A stretch of 64,000 bases of DNA. Source: Bradyrhizobium sp. 186 (GTDB taxonomy: Bacteria > Pseudomonadota > Alphaproteobacteria > Rhizobiales > Xanthobacteraceae). The translations under genes and the position numbers were made by a program. A model generated the notes under the pieces. That model was not told where the DNA came from. It did no database searches and saw only the letters and a program-made list of their open reading frames with translations. Where the stretch lies: contig NZ_CP082165.1 in the NCBI RefSeq assembly GCF_023101685.1, positions 295,289 through 359,288 of the forward strand. The letters run 5' to 3'. How positions within the stretch are numbered: the stretch's first letter is position 1; each line of letters begins with the position of its first letter. Shown here in pieces: positions 43,753 through 52,349 of this stretch.

Positions 43753-46569
43753 ATGGGCGATCCAGCGGACGCCAGCACTCAGGTCCTCGCTTTCGGGCCG
43801 TTCCGGCTCCTTCCGGCGCAGCGCATGCTGCTGGAGGGCGATGCACCCGTTCGGCTCGGCAGTCGGGCACTCGACATTCTGATCGCTCTGGTCGAACGCC
43901 CCGGCGAGGTCGTCAGCAAGGAGGAACTCGTCACCCGGGCTTGGCCGAACACTTTCGTCGAGGAGACAAATCTCCGGGTGCATATCGGCGCGCTTCGGAA
44001 GGTGCTGGGACACGGCCTGTCCGTCGGCGGGTATGTCGCGAATGTTCCTGGTCGAGGCTACAGCTTCGTCGCGCCGGTTACGCGTGAGGGCCCCCCTGCA
44101 GCCCACGGCCCGGCACGGGAGCGGCTTTACAATCTGCCGCCTACGCTGACCCGGATGATCGGCCGCGCCCAGGTGGTCAGTGAGCTGGCGGACCACATCC
44201 CGCGCGAGCGCTTTCTGACCCTCGTCGGCCCTGGCGGCATCGGTAAGACCACAGTTGCGCTGGAGTTGGCGCAAAAATTAGACGAGTCCTACAAGGATCG
44301 TGCCCATTTCGTCGATCTGGCCTCGCTCGCAAATCCTCAACTGGTCCCCACCGCAGTTGCCTCGACATTCGAATTCCACACCCTCTCCCAAGATCCGCTT
44401 GCTGAGCTGGTTGTCTTGCTTCAGGATAAGCAGGCTCTGCTCGTGCTCGACAACTGCGAGCATTTGATTGAGGCCGTCGCAGTCCTGACGGAAAGAATCT
44501 TCGCGGAGGCACCTGGCGTCCATATTCTTGCGACCAGCCGCGAGCCCGTGCGCGCTACAGGAGAGTGGGTGCACCGCCTTTCATCTTTGGAGATTCCTCC
44601 GGTGTCGCCGCACTCCGCCGCGGAGGCGCTCTCCTTCTCCGCCATCCAGCTCTTTACTCAGCGCGCTATGGCGAGCCTGGAATCGTTCACGCTGACCGAT
44701 GCGAATGCGCCGATCGTGGCCGACATCTGTCGTCGGGTCGATGGCATTCCGCTGGCCATCGAGCTCGCCGCGGGTCGGGTTGACTCCTTCGGCATTCAGG
44801 AACTGGCTGATCGGCTCGGTGATCAGCTATCTGTCTTGACCAAGGGCCGCCGTGCGGCATTGCTGCGTCACCAGACTATGCGCGCGACATTGGACTGGAG
44901 CTATCAGTTTCTGCCGCCGGCCGAACAGGTGCTGCTCTGTCGGTTGGCAATCTTTCGGGGAACTTTTACGCTCACCTCGGCCACCGCGGTTGCCACCTGT
45001 GAGAAGCTCCGTGCGCCGGATGTGTTCGACCCCATTGCCAATCTGGTTGCCAAGTCGCTGATCACGGCCGATGTCAGCGGAGAGATAGTTCACTATCGCT
45101 TGCTCGACAGCACCCGCGCCTACGCGACCGAGAAGCTCGAGCAGAGCGGCGAATACGCAGCGATGTCCAGGCGGCGCGCGGTGCATTGTTGCGCGGTTCT
45201 CGACAATGCGGAACGTGATTGGGAGAGACAATCAAAAACTGAATGGCTCAGGAACTATGCCAGGTGGATCGATGATGTACGTGCCGCACTGGACTGGGCC
45301 TTCTCGTCTGCCGGCGATGCGTCTTTAGGAATTGCCCTGACCGCCGCTTCAACACCTGTCTGGTTCGCGCTGTCGTTCGTTAGAGAGTACCGGGAGCGTG
45401 CGCAGCGGGCGCTGGAAGCTATCCCCACTGCCTCGATTGCGAAGCCAGAACTGGAGATGAAGATCAACGTTGCCCTTGGGGCGGCGATCTTCAATACTCA
45501 GGGCATCGTTCCGGAGATAGCCACGGCCTATGCGAGGGCACTCGAAATCGCCGAGCACCTCGGCGCGTCAACGTACGCGCTGCGCGCACTGTGGGGACTC
45601 GCGAGAGAACGCTATGTCCAAGGCGACTATCGTGCGGCCCTCAGCTTCTGTGAGAGGTTCGGCCAGGTGGCTAAGACATCGGGCGACCAAGCGGCCGATC
45701 TCGTACATGATCGAATGATGGCGCTCGCGCTCCATCTCGTGGGCAGACAGGCGGAGGCGCGTCTGTATGCCGACCGCACGCTCAACCATCCGGCCGCGGT
45801 AATCCGAACGGCACACAAGAGCTTCCACGAATATGACAACCGGGTGGCGGCACGCTCCCATCTCGCGCGCATACTTTGGGTCCAGGGCTTCCCGGATCAG
45901 GCGGCTGCGATAGCCCAAGAGGGTGTCGCATACGGCCTCTCGCTCGAATACCCGCCGCCGCTTTGCTACGTGCTGGCATATGCGGCCTGTCCGATCGCAT
46001 TCTGGAATGGCGATATGGCGATGGCGACAAGTAATGTGCAGCTGTTACTCAAGCAGTCGGCGAATCTTTCCTTCGGCTATTGGCAGTCCTGGAGATATTG
46101 CTACGAACAGGTGGCGGCTCTCGGGGACGACGATGGTACGTTCGAATTCAAGCAGCGCCTGGATTCTCTGCGCGCATCCGCAATCGGCCCAATTTATTCA
46201 GATTTGCTCAGCACGTTGCGCGAGGAACTGACTGGACCGGAAACAATCGCCCGCGCCGAGGCAGGTGAAGCGGGCTGGTGCGCTGCAGAGATCCTGCGCG
46301 CCAAGGGGATGCAAATTCTGAAAGATGGCGGCCCGAACGCCGCCGAAGCAGCGGAGGTCCCGCTGCTGCGATCGCTCGACATCGCGCGGCAGCAGGGGGC
46401 CCATTCCTGGGAACTGCGTACTGCCACGAGTCTCGCGCGATTGTGGAGAGAGAGACGCCGCATTGCGCAGGCGCGTGATCTGTTGGCGCCCGTGTACGGT
46501 CGCTTCAGCGAAGGGTTCGCGACCGCGGATTTGAGGACGGCGAAAAGCGTCATCGACGAGCTCGCATGA
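43753..46569 (+). CDS. winged-helix / NB-ARC-like ATPase regulator
   Basis: A 938-residue regulator. An OmpR-type winged helix spans about residues 10-105 (LGSRALDILIALVERPGEVV, SKEELVTRAWPNTFVEETNL, RGYSFVAPV). A P-loop ATPase follows (TLVGPGGIGKTTVALELAQK; Walker B ALLVLDNCEHLIEA; ATSREP; GIPLAIELAAGR), then about 450 residues of helical repeats ending SWELRTATSLARLWRE. The family resembles AfsR-like STAND regulators. It is divergent from one SDR and upstream of another, which it likely controls. A paralogue of equal length lies at 54514-57327. Confidence 0.88.
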   Translation: MGDPADASTQVLAFGPFRLLPAQRMLLEGDAPVRLGSRALDILIALVERPGEVVSKEELVTRAWPNTFVEETNLRVHIGALRKVLGHGLSVGGYVANVPGRGYSFVAPVTREGPPAAHGPARERLYNLPPTLTRMIGRAQVVSELADHIPRERFLTLVGPGGIGKTTVALELAQKLDESYKDRAHFVDLASLANPQLVPTAVASTFEFHTLSQDPLAELVVLLQDKQALLVLDNCEHLIEAVAVLTERIFAEAPGVHILATSREPVRATGEWVHRLSSLEIPPVSPHSAAEALSFSAIQLFTQRAMASLESFTLTDANAPIVADICRRVDGIPLAIELAAGRVDSFGIQELADRLGDQLSVLTKGRRAALLRHQTMRATLDWSYQFLPPAEQVLLCRLAIFRGTFTLTSATAVATCEKLRAPDVFDPIANLVAKSLITADVSGEIVHYRLLDSTRAYATEKLEQSGEYAAMSRRRAVHCCAVLDNAERDWERQSKTEWLRNYARWIDDVRAALDWAFSSAGDASLGIALTAASTPVWFALSFVREYRERAQRALEAIPTASIAKPELEMKINVALGAAIFNTQGIVPEIATAYARALEIAEHLGASTYALRALWGLARERYVQGDYRAALSFCERFGQVAKTSGDQAADLVHDRMMALALHLVGRQAEARLYADRTLNHPAAVIRTAHKSFHEYDNRVAARSHLARILWVQGFPDQAAAIAQEGVAYGLSLEYPPPLCYVLAYAACPIAFWNGDMAMATSNVQLLLKQSANLSFGYWQSWRYCYEQVAALGDDDGTFEFKQRLDSLRASAIGPIYSDLLSTLREELTGPETIARAEAGEAGWCAAEILRAKGMQILKDGGPNAAEAAEVPLLRSLDIARQQGAHSWELRTATSLARLWRERRRIAQARDLLAPVYGRFSEGFATADLRTAKSVIDELA

Positions 46570-46774
46570 CACTGCCGTTTGGCAGCCGAGCGGCTGAGCT
46601 GCTTCTCGCTGCAAATTAACACCGCTTTTACAACTCTTCACTCGCGTCCGGCCCGATAAGCCCGCAGGCTCAAGGCGCCCGTAACTCATGCTGGCGGAAG
46701 GCTCTGAACTACCGCCGCGTCCGGCCGGCAACGCCGCCGGTTTCCGGCGGCCCAAGACAAGAAAGGATTCTAAT

Positions 46775-47521
46775 ATGAGCAATCAAGTTGTCTTGATCAC
46801 GGGTGGACTTACCGGCATCGGTCGCGCCGCCGCCGTCGCCTTCGCCAAGAAGGGCGCGAAGGTGGTCGTTGCCGGCCGGCGTGATGAGGCCGGCCAGGCG
46901 CTCGTTAAGGAGCTGCGCTCGTTCGGTTCCGAGGCCGAGTTCATCAACGCCGACGTCCGCAAGGAGGATAACGTCCGCGCGATGGTCGACAAGACCGTCG
47001 CACGGTTTGGCCGTCTCGATGTCGCGGTGAACAATGCCGCCACCGAAGGCCAGGTCGGTCCGATCACGGACCAGACCGCGGAAAGCTTTGCCGCGACGTT
47101 CGAGACCAACGTTCTCGGCGTGGTCCTGAGCATGAAGCACGAAGTGCGCGCCATGCAGGCCCAGGCGAGCGGCAGCATCATCAACATCTCCTCGACCTAT
47201 GGGCACAGGGGCGCGGCCTATGCCTCGATGTATGTCGGCGCCAAGCACGCCGTCGAAGGCATCACCAAGTCGGTGGCGCTCGAAATCGCCAAGTCGGGAA
47301 TTCGCGTCAACGCTGTCGGGCCAGGCCCCACGGACACCGGCATGCTGACCCGCTTCACCGGCACGGCAGAGAACAAGGCGGCCCTGGCGACACAGGTTCC
47401 GTTCGCTCGGCTCGGCCTCTCGGAGGAGGTCGCCGATGGCATCGTGTTCCTCGGCTCGGACGAAGCCAGGTTCATCACGGGTCACGTCCTCAACGTCGAC
47501 GGCGGTCACACCGCCAACTGA
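46775..47521 (+). CDS. SDR-family oxidoreductase
   Basis: A 248-residue classical SDR: VVLITGGLTGIGRAAAVAFA, AGRRDEAG (NADP-type), NNAA, S in INISSTYGHRG, Y-x3-K replaced in register as MYVGAKHAVEGIT, ending DGGHTAN. The start at 46775 follows GAAAGGA. It heads a run of plus-strand genes (HbpS-like, hydrolase-DUF427, amidohydrolase) that may be one catabolic operon. Paralogue of 42770-43516. Confidence 0.9.
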   Translation: MSNQVVLITGGLTGIGRAAAVAFAKKGAKVVVAGRRDEAGQALVKELRSFGSEAEFINADVRKEDNVRAMVDKTVARFGRLDVAVNNAATEGQVGPITDQTAESFAATFETNVLGVVLSMKHEVRAMQAQASGSIINISSTYGHRGAAYASMYVGAKHAVEGITKSVALEIAKSGIRVNAVGPGPTDTGMLTRFTGTAENKAALATQVPFARLGLSEEVADGIVFLGSDEARFITGHVLNVDGGHTAN

Positions 47522-47591
47522 TTCTGTCCGGGCGCAACTATTACGACCCACACCCGATCAACGCGCAATACTTATCAAGTGGAGGAGTCCA

Positions 47592-48029
47592 ATGGCTAAC
47601 GTGGTGAAGAAAAACAGCATTTCTTCTGAACTAGCACAGAAAATGGTGGATCAAGCGGTGGCGAAAGCGAGGAAAATTGGCGTTGCCGAGAACGTGGCGA
47701 TTCTCGATGACGGTGGCAATCTCAAAGCCTTCAGCCGGATGGATGGGGCCCCGATCCTTTCCATCGAGATTGCGCAGAACAAGGCGTACACAGCTCTGTT
47801 CGGCGTCTCCACACAGGACTTTTTCAACTTTATCCAGGACGACCCGTCGCTTTTGGCCGGCATCCCCACGCTTGCGCGTGTGGCGGCCTACGGTGGAGGG
47901 TTTCCCATCAAGGTGGACGGCGAAATTGTCGGGGCGATCGGGGTCAGCGGGGCACCCACAGTGCAGAACGACGTCGATTGCGCGAGAGCAGCCCTGGCGC
48001 TCGTACCCGACGCGGTGCCGGCTGAGTAA
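47592..48029 (+). CDS. HbpS/GlcG-family protein (DUF336)
   Basis: A 145-residue protein: SSELAQKMVDQAVAKARKIG, NVAILDDGGNLKAFSRMDGA, NKAYTALFG, YGGGFPIKVDGEIVGAIGVS, DVDCARAAL. Members bind haem or corrinoids or are encoded with dehydrogenases and hydratases; exact role is unsettled. GGAGGAG precedes the ATG. It is located 13 bp before the next gene, so co-transcribed. Confidence 0.88.
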   Translation: MANVVKKNSISSELAQKMVDQAVAKARKIGVAENVAILDDGGNLKAFSRMDGAPILSIEIAQNKAYTALFGVSTQDFFNFIQDDPSLLAGIPTLARVAAYGGGFPIKVDGEIVGAIGVSGAPTVQNDVDCARAALALVPDAVPAE

Positions 48030-48042
48030 AGAGGGCGCGACC

Positions 48043-49311
48043 ATGATGACTCATAGCCGTCCGGAAATGATTCATAGCCACCAGACCGCGCCGACGCTGT
48101 TCGTCGAGGCCAACGGCATCCGCTTCGCCTGTCGTCGCTTCGGAAAATCGGGCGGCGTGCCGCTCGTTTTCAACCAGCACTTCACCGGGACGATCGACCA
48201 TTGGGATCCGGCGGTGACCGATGGCCTCGCGGCGACGCGGGAGGTGATCCTGTTCAACAACGCAGGCATTTCCAATTCGAGCGGGGAGGTGCCGGGATCG
48301 GTCGAAGAAATGGCGGTCAACGCGGCGGCGTTCATCAGGGCGCTTGGCCTTGCCAAGGTCGACGTCCTCGGCTTTTCGCTTGGCGGCCTGGTCGCGCAGG
48401 CGCTGACGCTCGCCGACCCTGGTCTGGTCCGCCGCCTGGTCTTGGTGGGGACGGGGCCGCGGGGCGGCGAGGGCATGGCGACCCTGACGCCTGAGGCTCA
48501 GGCCGTGTTCGGCGCGACATATGCACACCCTGACGATGTGTGGCTTGGCGTTTTCTTCACACCGACCGAGAAGAGCCAAGCTGCGGGCCGGGCATTTCTA
48601 AAGAGGTTTCGCCAGCGCCAGGAGGGTCGCGACCCGGAGGTGAGCGAGAAGGTCGCGCCTGCGCAGATCGGGGCGATCAGCAAGTGGGGTGCTCCGCGCG
48701 CGGGCGCGTTTGACTATCTCCGAGAGATTACCCACCCCACGCTGGTGATCAACGGAAGCAATGACGTGATCATCTATACCGTGAATTCGTTCATTCTTCA
48801 GCAAAATCTACCCAACGCGCAGCTCATCCTCTATCCCGATTCCAATCACGGGTCGCAGTACCAATATCCCGCATTGTTCGTCGCCGACGTGACGCGGTTT
48901 TTGGACGCCGAGGTCCCGTTTCCAACTCAGAAGGATCCAGTCATGGCTGACAAGCCGATGAAGATTCCGGGGCCCGACCATCCCATTACGATCGATGCGA
49001 ACCCGTCTCGCGTCGTGGTCACAGTCGGCGGAAAGGTGATCGCCGACACAAGCGATGCGTTGACGCTTCGCGAGGCCTCCTATCCTGCCGTTCAGTATAT
49101 CGCGCGTCGGGATGTCGATATGGCCGCGCTCACGCGCAGCGAACACACCACGTATTGCCCCTACAAGGGCGACGCTTCGTATTACAGCATTCCCGCTGGC
49201 GGTGATCGTTCGCTCAATGCGGTGTGGACGTATGAGACCCCTTTTGAAGCGATGGCGCGGATCAAGGATTACCTCGCCTTCTACCCCGACCGTGTCGACG
49301 AGATCAGCTAA
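48043..49311 (+). CDS. alpha/beta hydrolase fused to a DUF427 domain
   Basis: A 422-residue protein. Residues 1-295 are an alpha/beta hydrolase: nucleophile S in DVLGFSLGGLVAQ, acid in NGSNDVIIY, His in PDSNHGSQYQ. Residues 301-422 are a complete DUF427 domain (KIPGPDHPITIDANPSRVVV, HTTYCPYKGDASYYSIP, NAVWTYETPFEAMARIKDYL). At the junction (48931-48945) an AAGGATCC followed by ATG looks like a former ribosome binding site and start, so the fusion probably arose by loss of the hydrolase stop. Both domains appear intact. Confidence 0.85.
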   Translation: MMTHSRPEMIHSHQTAPTLFVEANGIRFACRRFGKSGGVPLVFNQHFTGTIDHWDPAVTDGLAATREVILFNNAGISNSSGEVPGSVEEMAVNAAAFIRALGLAKVDVLGFSLGGLVAQALTLADPGLVRRLVLVGTGPRGGEGMATLTPEAQAVFGATYAHPDDVWLGVFFTPTEKSQAAGRAFLKRFRQRQEGRDPEVSEKVAPAQIGAISKWGAPRAGAFDYLREITHPTLVINGSNDVIIYTVNSFILQQNLPNAQLILYPDSNHGSQYQYPALFVADVTRFLDAEVPFPTQKDPVMADKPMKIPGPDHPITIDANPSRVVVTVGGKVIADTSDALTLREASYPAVQYIARRDVDMAALTRSEHTTYCPYKGDASYYSIPAGGDRSLNAVWTYETPFEAMARIKDYLAFYPDRVDEIS

Positions 49312-49552
49312 CCGACGCCGGCGGCCTCGCTTTGGTGGCTCGGGCCACACGCCACTGCGCTGGTGACCATCGACTTCGCCGCAAAGGCATTCGCCATATC
49401 AACTACGGCCGAGCGTGACACGTTGGTACGAGGGGGTTTCGGCCCGGACCAGCATAAGTGCATGAGGCGGATCGTGTTCAAACCGCACGAGAGTAAGCGA
49501 GGCGATCGGCGCGAGGCTTTTCTCGAGATGGACGATAACGGAGGAGAGAGAC

Positions 49553-50635
49553 TTGATTAAAGACGTATTCGTTGTCGATGCATCGGCGCACAGCTACAAT
49601 CTTCGAGAAGACAATTATGCTGCAGGCCGGTATTCGCGAGCCGTTGTCGATGCCTTCTATGGCGCCCACTATGGCCTGTCCCCAGTGGGCTATAGGCTTC
49701 CCCGTGGGCAATTCGCGCGCGACTGGACGCTTGCAGAAACCGCAAAGGTGCTGTTCGTCGAAAGCGATTACGATTTCGCCTGTCATCATGTCACCCCGAT
49801 AAACGCTTTCAAGGACGGCGGGTGCAGCATTGAGAAAGCCCGGGAGGCCCGCGAAAGATGGCCTGAGCGGTTTCAGGTCTATGCTGGAGTGGATCCCGTA
49901 TTTCCAGAGCATGCGCTCGACTCGCTCGAGCAGCAGGTCGAAGAGTTGAAGCCGGTCGGCATAAAGCTTTATCCGAATAGCTACACGGCGGACGGTGTCG
50001 TCGGATGGCATATGGATGATCCGGAAATCGCCTTTCCTATATTCCAGCGGGCCCACGATCTAGGGCTCAAGGCCGTCGCCATCCATAAGGCCATCCCTCT
50101 TGGACCCGTGCCGATGGATCACTACCGGATGGACGACATCGATGCGGCCGCTGCAGCGTTTCCCGATTTGCAGTTCGAGGTCGTGCACGGCGGTTTCGCG
50201 TTCATCGAGGAGACGGCGTTTCAACTGGCGCGATTTCCGAACGTCTGGGTGAACCTCGAAACCACATCGAACCTTGCGGTCGCCAAACCGGGTGCGTTCG
50301 AGAGGGTCATTGCCGGCCTCATCACACATGCCGGAGAAGGCGCGCTCGACCGGCTCATGTGGGCGTCGGGTGCCACTGTCTTACACGCTGAACCGCCGCT
50401 CCGATGGTTCTGGGAACGATTCCAATTCTCGCCCGAAATGCGTGAACGAGAAGGCCTCCCGGAAATCACCGAGGAGATCAAGAGAAAACTCCTTGGACTC
50501 AATTATCTTCGAATGCATGGGCTTGATGTGAAAGCTCTCGCGAAGAGCATCGAAGGTGATGAATTCGCCGTTGAACGGGCAAAAGGGAAGCCAGAACCCT
50601 ACGCGACCACCTACTCAAAGGGGTTTGCAGAATGA
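49553..50635 (+). CDS. amidohydrolase-family protein
   Basis: A 360-residue TIM-barrel hydrolase of the Amidohydro_2 (ACMSD-like) type from a TTG with GGAGGAGAG upstream. Visible features are VVDASAHSYN at the N-terminus, GIKLYPNSY, AVAIHKAIPLG, FEVVHGGFAF and LDRLMWASGA. The His residues in HKAI and VHGG are likely metal ligands. The gene ends in an ATGA overlap with a MIP18-like gene, implying tight coupling. Substrate unknown, perhaps a lactone or ring-cleavage product. Confidence 0.8.
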   Translation: MIKDVFVVDASAHSYNLREDNYAAGRYSRAVVDAFYGAHYGLSPVGYRLPRGQFARDWTLAETAKVLFVESDYDFACHHVTPINAFKDGGCSIEKAREARERWPERFQVYAGVDPVFPEHALDSLEQQVEELKPVGIKLYPNSYTADGVVGWHMDDPEIAFPIFQRAHDLGLKAVAIHKAIPLGPVPMDHYRMDDIDAAAAAFPDLQFEVVHGGFAFIEETAFQLARFPNVWVNLETTSNLAVAKPGAFERVIAGLITHAGEGALDRLMWASGATVLHAEPPLRWFWERFQFSPEMREREGLPEITEEIKRKLLGLNYLRMHGLDVKALAKSIEGDEFAVERAKGKPEPYATTYSKGFAE

Positions 50636-50997
50636 CGGCCTTTACGCAAGAAGATGTGATTTCGCGTCTGCATGAGATAATTGACCCTTGCAGCGCTGCC
50701 ACCAAAGTCCCTTTGTCGATAGTCGAGATGGGAATGGTCGAGAACGTGGAATTAGCATCGGGGAATGTGGTGGTCGCCCTTCGCATGACATCACCGTTGT
50801 GTCACGCGCTGCCGTATTTCCAGATGGAAGTCGAGCGCGTGCTCGCCGGCATTCCTGGTATCCGTGGCGTCAAATGTACGTTTGACCATGGCGGGAATTG
50901 GCAACCGGACAATATGACTGTCAGCGCACAACGGAAGCTTGCCGACCGACGTGAGTTCGTCCGGAGCCGGGCAGGGGTGTATGTCGAAGGAGAATGA
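50632..50997 (+). CDS. MIP18/DUF59-family protein
   Basis: A 121-residue protein with LHEIIDPCSAATKVPLSIVE, VALRMTSPLCHALPYFQ and VKCTFDHGGNWQPDNMTVSA. The SPLC cysteine is the conserved residue of the MIP18/PaaD-like family implicated in iron-sulfur cluster delivery. It overlaps the amidohydrolase gene by 4 bp, so it probably helps mature or assemble that enzyme. Confidence 0.8.
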   Translation: MTAFTQEDVISRLHEIIDPCSAATKVPLSIVEMGMVENVELASGNVVVALRMTSPLCHALPYFQMEVERVLAGIPGIRGVKCTFDHGGNWQPDNMTVSAQRKLADRREFVRSRAGVYVEGE

Positions 50998-50998
50998 A

Positions 50999-51403
50999 AT
51001 GACGCAGACAATCGAGGAAAAGAATAAGGCTTTCGTGTTGGAGGCTTTCGAAACACTTTTCAACAAGAGGGACTATGCCGCTGCGGAGCGTTTCTGGTCT
51101 CCGAACTACATTCAGCATAGCGCGCACATTCCGCCGGGACGCGAGGGCCTCTTCGCGTTGGTCAAGGGCACACCCGACAGCCTCCATTACGAGAACGGAC
51201 TTATTGTCGCCAACGGAGACTACGTGGTGCTCCACGGCCGGTTCTCAGGCATGGGCCTGCCGGCGAACTGGATCGTGGTGGATATCGTGCGCCTCGGGAA
51301 CGGCCAACTTGCCGAGCACTGGGACGTCATCGAGGACGAAGCGACAAAGGAAGCGTCCGTTAGCGGCCTGCCCATGTTCGGGACGACATTTCCCTCGGGA
51401 TGA
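50999..51403 (+). CDS. SnoaL-like (NTF2-fold) protein
   Basis: A 134-residue protein from the ATG at 50999 with AAGGAG upstream: NKAFVLEAFETLFNKRDYAA, AERFWSPNYIQHSAHIPPGR, NGDYVVLHGRFSG and QLAEHWDVIEDEA. This is the SnoaL-like polyketide-cyclase fold common in small hydrolases and isomerases. Last gene of the amidohydrolase operon, overlapping nothing downstream. Confidence 0.85.
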   Translation: MTQTIEEKNKAFVLEAFETLFNKRDYAAAERFWSPNYIQHSAHIPPGREGLFALVKGTPDSLHYENGLIVANGDYVVLHGRFSGMGLPANWIVVDIVRLGNGQLAEHWDVIEDEATKEASVSGLPMFGTTFPSG

Positions 51404-51599
51404 TCTGGTGCGGCGTTCGAGCCGTCGTTTTGCACCAGAGAGGCAGTCGCGTTTTTCAAGATCGGGCGATCCCGCTACAGGCGATTTCGGCGACGCAATC
51501 GTATTGAAGAAATTCGGCAAGGTGCCGGACGACCTCAGATCCACGGCGTCAGCATTCCCGACAGCAAGCTCACCGGCGTTAAGCTGGAAAGCTGTCGGG

Positions 51600-51785
51600 T
51601 CACTTAGCGTAACCCTGAGAGCGCAACCAAGCGATGCGACGGTCTCCGTTTACCCAGTCCTGTGCATCAGCTTTGCTTTTCAAGCCGGTGATTTCTCGGA
51701 CCGGGACGGCTGGATATTCGGCCAGGATTTTCCAGTCGTCTTCTGCTTGTCGAACGATTCTGAAGGTCACCTTTACTTTTGCCAT
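51600..51785 (-). CDS. small hypothetical protein
   Basis: 61 residues from the ATG at 51785: MAKVKVTFRIVRQAEDDWKI, LAEYPAVPVREITGLKSKAD, AQDWVNGDRRIAWLRSQGYA. Compact alpha/beta composition like small rhizobial orphan proteins. Convergent with the SnoaL gene. Confidence 0.65.
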   Translation of the reverse strand: MAKVKVTFRIVRQAEDDWKILAEYPAVPVREITGLKSKADAQDWVNGDRRIAWLRSQGYAK

Positions 51786-52341
51786 GCGGTACCATGCATG
51801 GAAATCGGTCCAAAGAGAACCCGGTTGCGGCGGGCTGCGAGCTTCGAAGTAATGCCTCAGACCGGATGGCAACCGGTGTGGATATCGACAAGCATCTTTT
51901 CAACAGTCTGCATCGATTGATTGCACTCATAGAGCCCGGCGCTGGATCGAATTTTGAACGGCCGCTATTGGCGCAAAGCTGCCGCTCACGGGCATTTCCG
52001 TTCTTGCGGTGCCGGCTCAACGGTGTACGCAACAGCCGTTAAATCTCTCTGCTGGGGGTTCAAATTGCAAGGTCTCACGGTTCTTCCCCCAAAGCTTCCG
52101 CCAAGTCGGTTGCCGAGTTCGAGACGTTCGTGTCGGTTGCTTGTTTGCGGCCTGGGTTTGCTGATGTCGCTGAGCGTCCAGCAGTACACGATTGGAAATT
52201 CGCGACGCGTGTTGAATGGTTGAACGGACACTAGGATTCCAGCCCAGACTCGCGTGGCCGATCAAAAACCGTTAGCCTGCAGTAACTTCGCGAGCGCCAC
52301 AGCGGTCGTGTCGGCGCACTGTGGACCATCGTTGTGGACCA
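51786..52341. other. gene-poor stretch with dispersed motif
   Basis: No credible gene. At 51963 it has TTGGCGCAAAGCTG, a motif that recurs in spacers near 38104, 42457 and 54206. It ends at the IS256 insertion. Confidence 0.4.
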
Positions 52342-52349
52342 TTCAAGCC

